In this document: positions 59,455-64,000 of the stretch, piece by piece
Layout of the letters: each line of letters opens with the position of its first letter
Numbering within the stretch: the stretch's first letter is position 1
From: Adiantum capillus-veneris
Lineage: Eukaryota > Streptophyta > Polypodiopsida > Polypodiales > Pteridaceae
Length of the DNA: 64,000 bases
Assembly (NCBI GenBank): GCA_014529385.2
Contig: CM043953.1
Coordinates: 116,721,549-116,785,548 of the forward strand
Direction: 5' to 3'
Notes under the pieces: model-generated
The model's input: only the letters and a program-made list of their open reading frames with translations
Databases searched by the model: none
Told to the model about the DNA's origin: nothing
Made by a program: the position numbers and the translations under genes

Positions 59455-59842
59455 CGCTTTATGTGAAGGACAAATTAGATGGAGACGACTACGTACTATG
59501 GCTTTGTACGATGCAACATGTTTCGGTTGCAAAGGGCATATGGAACATTGTGTAAGGTGTTGATATATGTTTGCTTTCTATGAATACAAGAGTTCTAGAG
59601 AATGGTGCAAGTTTTAACAATTTTATTGATAGAGTTATTTTGCCCACTGGTTACAAGCTCATTGGGATGGTACATATACATAGGCTCTCTATTAAGCATT
59701 CCATTACTCCTCATATATATACTTGGAACAAACGACAAAACAACCATGTGAGACTCTACCTGATGTATGTGGAGGTGTGTTGTGGATGCTTAAAAAATAA
59801 AAATTTTGTTTACATTTCTGACACGACACCTTCTATTCATTG
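59455..59842 (+). pseudogene. copia gag N-terminal fragment
   Basis: Reads KDKLDGDDYVLWLCTMQHVSVAKGIW and then IV-stop-GVD, the conserved N-terminal gag block of the copia-1 family in diverged form. Downstream HSITPHI also matches. No LTR is attached. Confidence 0.7.
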
Positions 59843-60026
59843 TTAATCCAAACTTGCAAGTGTAATGGTCCCAATAATAGCATTTATGGTACATAACAAA
59901 TATTTATTGTAGGGTTGCTAGGTGAAAAGCAATTTAGATTGTTGGATTATCTCTTGAAATTTAACAGAGGATGTTAAGTTCTCACAGATAAGGCTTTGTC
60001 ATTAATAATAGAGACATCTGTATTTT

Positions 60027-60032
<6 letters not shown>

Positions 60033-60076
<44 letters not shown>
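60033..60076. repeat. (CT)n microsatellite
   Basis: About 22 CT dinucleotides followed by a few TTTA units. Confidence 0.98.
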
Positions 60077-60078
<2 letters not shown>

Positions 60079-61089
60079 ATTTATTTATTTCATTGAAGGA
60101 CCCATGTCTAGGAAATAGTCTTTGCCTGTGTGTATGGATAGCTCTCCCATCTTAGAGGTGACATATTGCTCTCTCTATCTCTGTTCGATTCTGCTTATGC
60201 TAGCTTGTGTATATCTCTAGGTGTGCACATTCGTCAGTACGATCACTTATATGCACACAGTTTTGTGTATTATGTTAGGACGTTTTGCCGCTGGCTATTG
60301 CAATGGTTTCAACTTTCAAAGCCCAAGGTTATGCTAGGATAGTTCATCTTGGTTATCAAATCTAAGTATTTTTACTTTTAGATTTTTTTTCTCTTCTTCT
60401 TCCTGCATATACCTTTGATTGATTAAGCTTCTATATAAATGCATGTTAATCGCACAAAATAGATGGTGTCTATTTGGACTTATTAGAGTCTCCATCTTCT
60501 TTTTGGTATATAAAAATTAGTGTAAGCTATGTAAATTAAATGTAAGAATCTATCTCTTTGCCCGATGTATACTATTAGTATACCTATGTCATGCATGGTT
60601 GACCATGAAATAATCCAAAGCATACCCAAATTGTAGAAATACTTGAAGAAACAAGGATGCATGTAGACATGATTGGGTTTTGTAAGAGAGAGATAAATTG
60701 GAGTGGGAGTTTGAAGAATTTTCTTATTTTTTTTAAAATAGTTACTTTCCTTCTCATCATGGAAACCACCTCCAAGGCATTACTTCTGTAAATAGGCTTA
60801 TTATAAAAAGGTGGGGCCACTATTTCAAGCGGCTCCAGCATGGCAAGCTCATAGCAATCACATAAGCTCGTAGCACTACACTAAAAATCGATTGCCTCAA
60901 CAACAACCTCACATTGTCAACCACAACAACTCCAGACCGACCCAACCCTATGCATTGATGGACCAAGAGGGTGGTAGGACTTTTGTTGGTAGTAGTCCTA
61001 AGTGGCAATCACTCAACTCATTGATTGCTAAGCCCTTTGTAGGCGAGCCCATAAAGGACCTCACTATCAATGTTTTATGGCTAAGTGGA
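60077..61089. other. Unassigned
   Basis: No supported gene. Around 60895-61080 a plus-strand open stretch (PQQQPHIVNHNNSRPTQPYA) is Gln/Asn-rich and may be decayed element sequence interrupted by the copia LTR. Confidence 0.4.
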
Positions 61090-61319
61090 TGTTACCATAT
61101 ACATGTGGTAGTGATGTGTGTGAACACACTTAGGACCGTCGGGGCACTTTTTTCTCTCACTAGGAGGTTTTTCCCCCTGTGCATTTTATATACATCCACC
61201 ACTCTAGGGCTATCTAATTTTTCCATTGCATACTAAGTAATACACTCTCTATTGTGTGCCTTGACCTTCTTTCGTCTTCTCCAACATGTATGTGTTTTCT
61301 TGCAACCCTAATTCCAACA
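61090..61319 (+). repeat. 5' LTR of copia-5
   Basis: 230 bp, starting TGTTACCATATACATG and ending CCAACA. Homologous to the copia-1 LTRs in opposite orientation. Confidence 0.95.
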
Positions 61320-61321
61320 AT

Positions 61322-61333
61322 TGGTATCAGAGC
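61322..61333 (+). other. Primer-binding site of copia-5
   Basis: TGGTATCAGAGC immediately after the LTR, a perfect match to the initiator tRNA-Met type. Confidence 0.95.
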
Positions 61334-64000
61334 AGATTGCATCCTCCTGGGCTTAGTCACCGGCAGCTCCAGCACACGCCTACTCACTTTCACCAAATTT
61401 TGTGAGCTTTGGCGAGCGTCAGTAGGTCAACAAATATTTTGGGACTTATCGTAGAGCTCAGTCTGCTCAGATTTTTTATTTGGGCTCATTTCGGCCTCCG
61501 TTTCTACTACAAGCAATACTTGCAAGCTATTTTGTCATTTTGTGTAAAATTACTATTAATGGTGTTTACTGCATAACCGGTTCCTTATAGTCTTCTACGA
61601 TTTGTGCTATATAGCATGTATTGTTCCCGCTTCATTTCTCCTCGTTTCGGGCAGTTCTCACATCAGGTGCAAGCATACGCCATGGCCGACAACAACACAG
61701 ATGTGTTCAATATGTTTGTTGTTGAGGACATATTGGATAGGGACAATTACCCTATGTAGGATTACATGATGCAGTATGTCCTTATGTCAAAGGGTGTTTG
61801 GAACATTGTGCAGTGCATTGATGTACGTCCTAGTTCTGAGGATGTCGGCGATGTTGAGGATGTTGCAGGTTTGTCGGCAAGATTTCTACTACCAGAGCTA
61901 TTTTTCCTATGGCTGAGCAAGCTCATTGAGATGTAAAATATGTGCAGGCTCATGCATTGATTGCATTGTTTGTGAAGCGCACTATCACTCCCCACATTCG
62001 TTCAACAAAATCTACAAAACAGGCTTGGGATATTCTGGTTGGTCTTTATGCAAGTCGCAATGAGGCAAAAGTTGCATTGCTACATAAAGAGCTAGAGTCG
62101 AAGATTATACATGAGGAAGATGACATGGAAACTTTCCTTATTGGTGTCAAGGATGTCAATGAGCAACTTATTTTTGCAGGTGCACACTGTTCTTGATGCC
62201 TTGACAGATTCTTACCACACTTTTGCTAGTACTTGGAGACTTATGACCCAAGGAAATCCTTAAGTTGTCAAGTTTGATGCATTATGCACATTGTTGTTGC
62301 AAGAGTCACTTTCCATAAAAATAGGACTAGATAGCGTGCAGTTGAATAGGCCTTTATTACTGCTCAAAGAAAAGGTGGTAACAATAATGTTGCCACTTCT
62401 CATGGTTCTTCTGTGAGTGATAAATCACATGTTCCTAATGCTTTGGCTGGAAGCAACTTGTCTGCAAATTATGGTGATAAGGGAAAAAAGAAGATGTGTT
62501 GCCATATTGTAAAGCTAATGATCACTTGATCAAGTAGTGTCCCAAGTTAAAGGCCAAAGAGGCTAAGAAGAAAGAGGTTGGTTCCACTACAAATGAAGCT
62601 ATTGTTGAGTCTTCTGTGAAAGGAGACTGTGATGTTGATGTTGATGCAGAATGGGCTTTTAGTGTAGAGTGCGCTTATCATCCTACTGTCCATGATGCAT
62701 GTTTGTCAAATGTTGCAGATGCTCAAGTGTGGTACTTTGATAGTGTGCTACAAAGCACATTACCTCTCATCGTCACTTGTTTACCTCTCTTAAGGATGTC
62801 CCTCATGGGAATTCAGTCACTTGTGCCAAAAATGTCTCTTATCCTATTAAAAGAGTTGGAAAGATTGTGCTGACTGCTGCGAATGGCAGTTCTTTCACAC
62901 TTGTTGATGAACTTTATGTACAACGGATCAAGAAGAATCTTTTGTCTGTATCTTCACTTGCTATACTTGGTCTTATTGTGAAATTTGTGGATGATAGATG
63001 TACAGTTCATGATCTCAGTTTTGGTGATGAAATTGTTGCATCGGGCATTTTATGTCGTGGGTTGTATAAGCTCATTTTGTATGAAAAGTGTGGGAAAAAA
63101 TTTTCAAATGCAGTTGTAGATTCTAAGGTCATTGCATATGCAAAACCTTGGCATGCACGTTTTGGGCATTTGAATTTTGTCAGTTTACTGCATTTGCAAA
63201 AATCTGATATGGTTGCTTCTTTGCCACCTCTTGAAGCACCTATCAAACATGTTTGTGAAGGTTGTATTTTGGGTAAGATGCAGTGTTCTAAGTTTCCAAA
63301 GGATGGTTCAGTTAGGGCCACATGTAGGTTGCAGCTTGTGTAAAGCGATGTTTGTCGGCCCATGCAAACTCCATCCTTGGGCAAATACCTTTACTTTGTG
63401 ACTTTCATCGATGATTACTCCAGGAATGCATGGGTGTATCCACTTAAAGAAAAGTCTAAAGTATTTATGTGCTTCAAACAATTTTTGGCTATGGCTGAAA
63501 ATGTCTCAAAATGTACTATGGGCACCTCCGTTCCAATTGAGGGGGGAGTATATGTCTCGTAAATTTAATGCATTTTTGGCTAGTCATGGGACAAAACACC
63601 AATGTACAGTGCCTGTATGCCTCGGCAAAATGGTGTTGCTGAGAGGAAAAACGAGTCACTTACAAAAATGGCATGATGTATGGTCAAAAGTCAAGCTTTG
63701 CTGCATTCATTTTAGCTTGAGGCCCTCATGTGTGCCACTTATGTACTTAACAGGTGTCCTACAAAAGGTTTGCAGTCTATGACTCCATATGAAGCATGGC
63801 ATGATAGAAAGCCTTCTATTGAGCACATGCGAGTTTCTGGTTGTTTGGTTGCAAACATATTGCCACTCCCATGGAAACAGGTTTGAAATTGAGTCTTCAT
63901 GATGCTAGTGATTTTGCCGATGTCACTCTTTACCAAAATGCTATTGGATGCCTCATTTATGTATGCAACACAAGGCCGCATATTCAGTTTGCAATCTCAC

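Larger units (their letters stand above)
61090..64000 (+). mobile_element. copia element (copia-5), same family as copia-1, cut by window end
   Basis: LTR 61090-61319, primer-binding site 61322-61333 (TGGTATCAGAGC), gag from ATG 61682 with several stops, zinc knuckle region near 62490-62540 (frameshifted), GAG-pre-integrase (WHARFGHLNF, CEGCILGKM) and integrase core remnant to 63845. At about 63847 the sequence jumps from integrase straight into the RNase H region (TPMETGLKLSLHDA-like). That is a deletion of about 1.3 kb relative to copia-1, removing most of reverse transcriptase. The right end lies outside the window. Confidence 0.9.

Overview
The window looks like nuclear DNA of a land plant with a large, repeat-rich genome. 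It is AT-rich and packed with nested Ty1/copia and Ty3/gypsy LTR retrotransposons whose primer-binding sites match initiator tRNA-Met (TGGTATCAGAG). There are no bacterial operons, no rRNA or tRNA genes and no CRISPR array. No ordinary host housekeeping gene is recognisable. The lineage cannot be fixed from the sequence alone.

Layout. 0.95-13.3 kb is a decayed gypsy element (+) split by a complete copia element (copia-1, minus strand, 3782-9106, target duplication ACAAG). 15.7-19.66 kb holds a decayed coiled-coil reading frame followed by a polypurine tract and a gypsy-type LTR. 19.66-22.82 kb is a truncated, internally deleted copy of the copia-1 family (copia-2). 22.8-23.8 kb is gypsy pol on the minus strand, and 23.9-24.8 kb is two head-to-head copies of a dispersed repeat (repeat R). 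24.78-34.32 kb is a compact, gene-dense DNA element (below). 34.3-47.2 kb holds a third R copy, several minisatellites and heavily decayed gypsy and copia pieces. 47.18-52.65 kb is a full-length copia element of another family (copia-4, target duplication CTACT). 52.7-57.2 kb is mostly unassigned AT-rich DNA with a LINE fragment. 57.2-58.5 kb is a foldback element whose terminal inverted repeats are themselves palindromes. 59.5 kb has a copia gag fragment, and 61.09 kb to the end is a third, internally deleted member of the copia-1 family.

The exceptional region is 24.78-34.32 kb. Inside imperfect terminal inverted repeats it carries two rightward genes of unknown function (A, 25559-26899, one intron; B, 27146-28716, one intron, broken by a frameshift and a nonsense codon). 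Facing them are two leftward genes. One is a four-exon gene for a protein of about 900 residues with the features of a DDE transposase, whose catalytic and zinc-ligand spacing recalls RAG1. The other is an intronless gene for a 298-residue histone H3-like protein that keeps the ARTKQTA start and a full H3 histone fold, separated by about 200 residues of new sequence. The two gene pairs converge on a pair of related perfect-looking palindromes at 28.9-29.6 kb. Introns are uniformly small (about 73-93 nt). A transposon carrying its own H3-like histone next to a RAG1-like transposase is, as far as I can recall, not a described system. I propose that the histone helps the element act on or mark chromatin; that function is inference only.

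A second theme is local instability. At least ten short tandem duplications (44-165 bp) and three different internal deletions interrupt otherwise recognisable elements.
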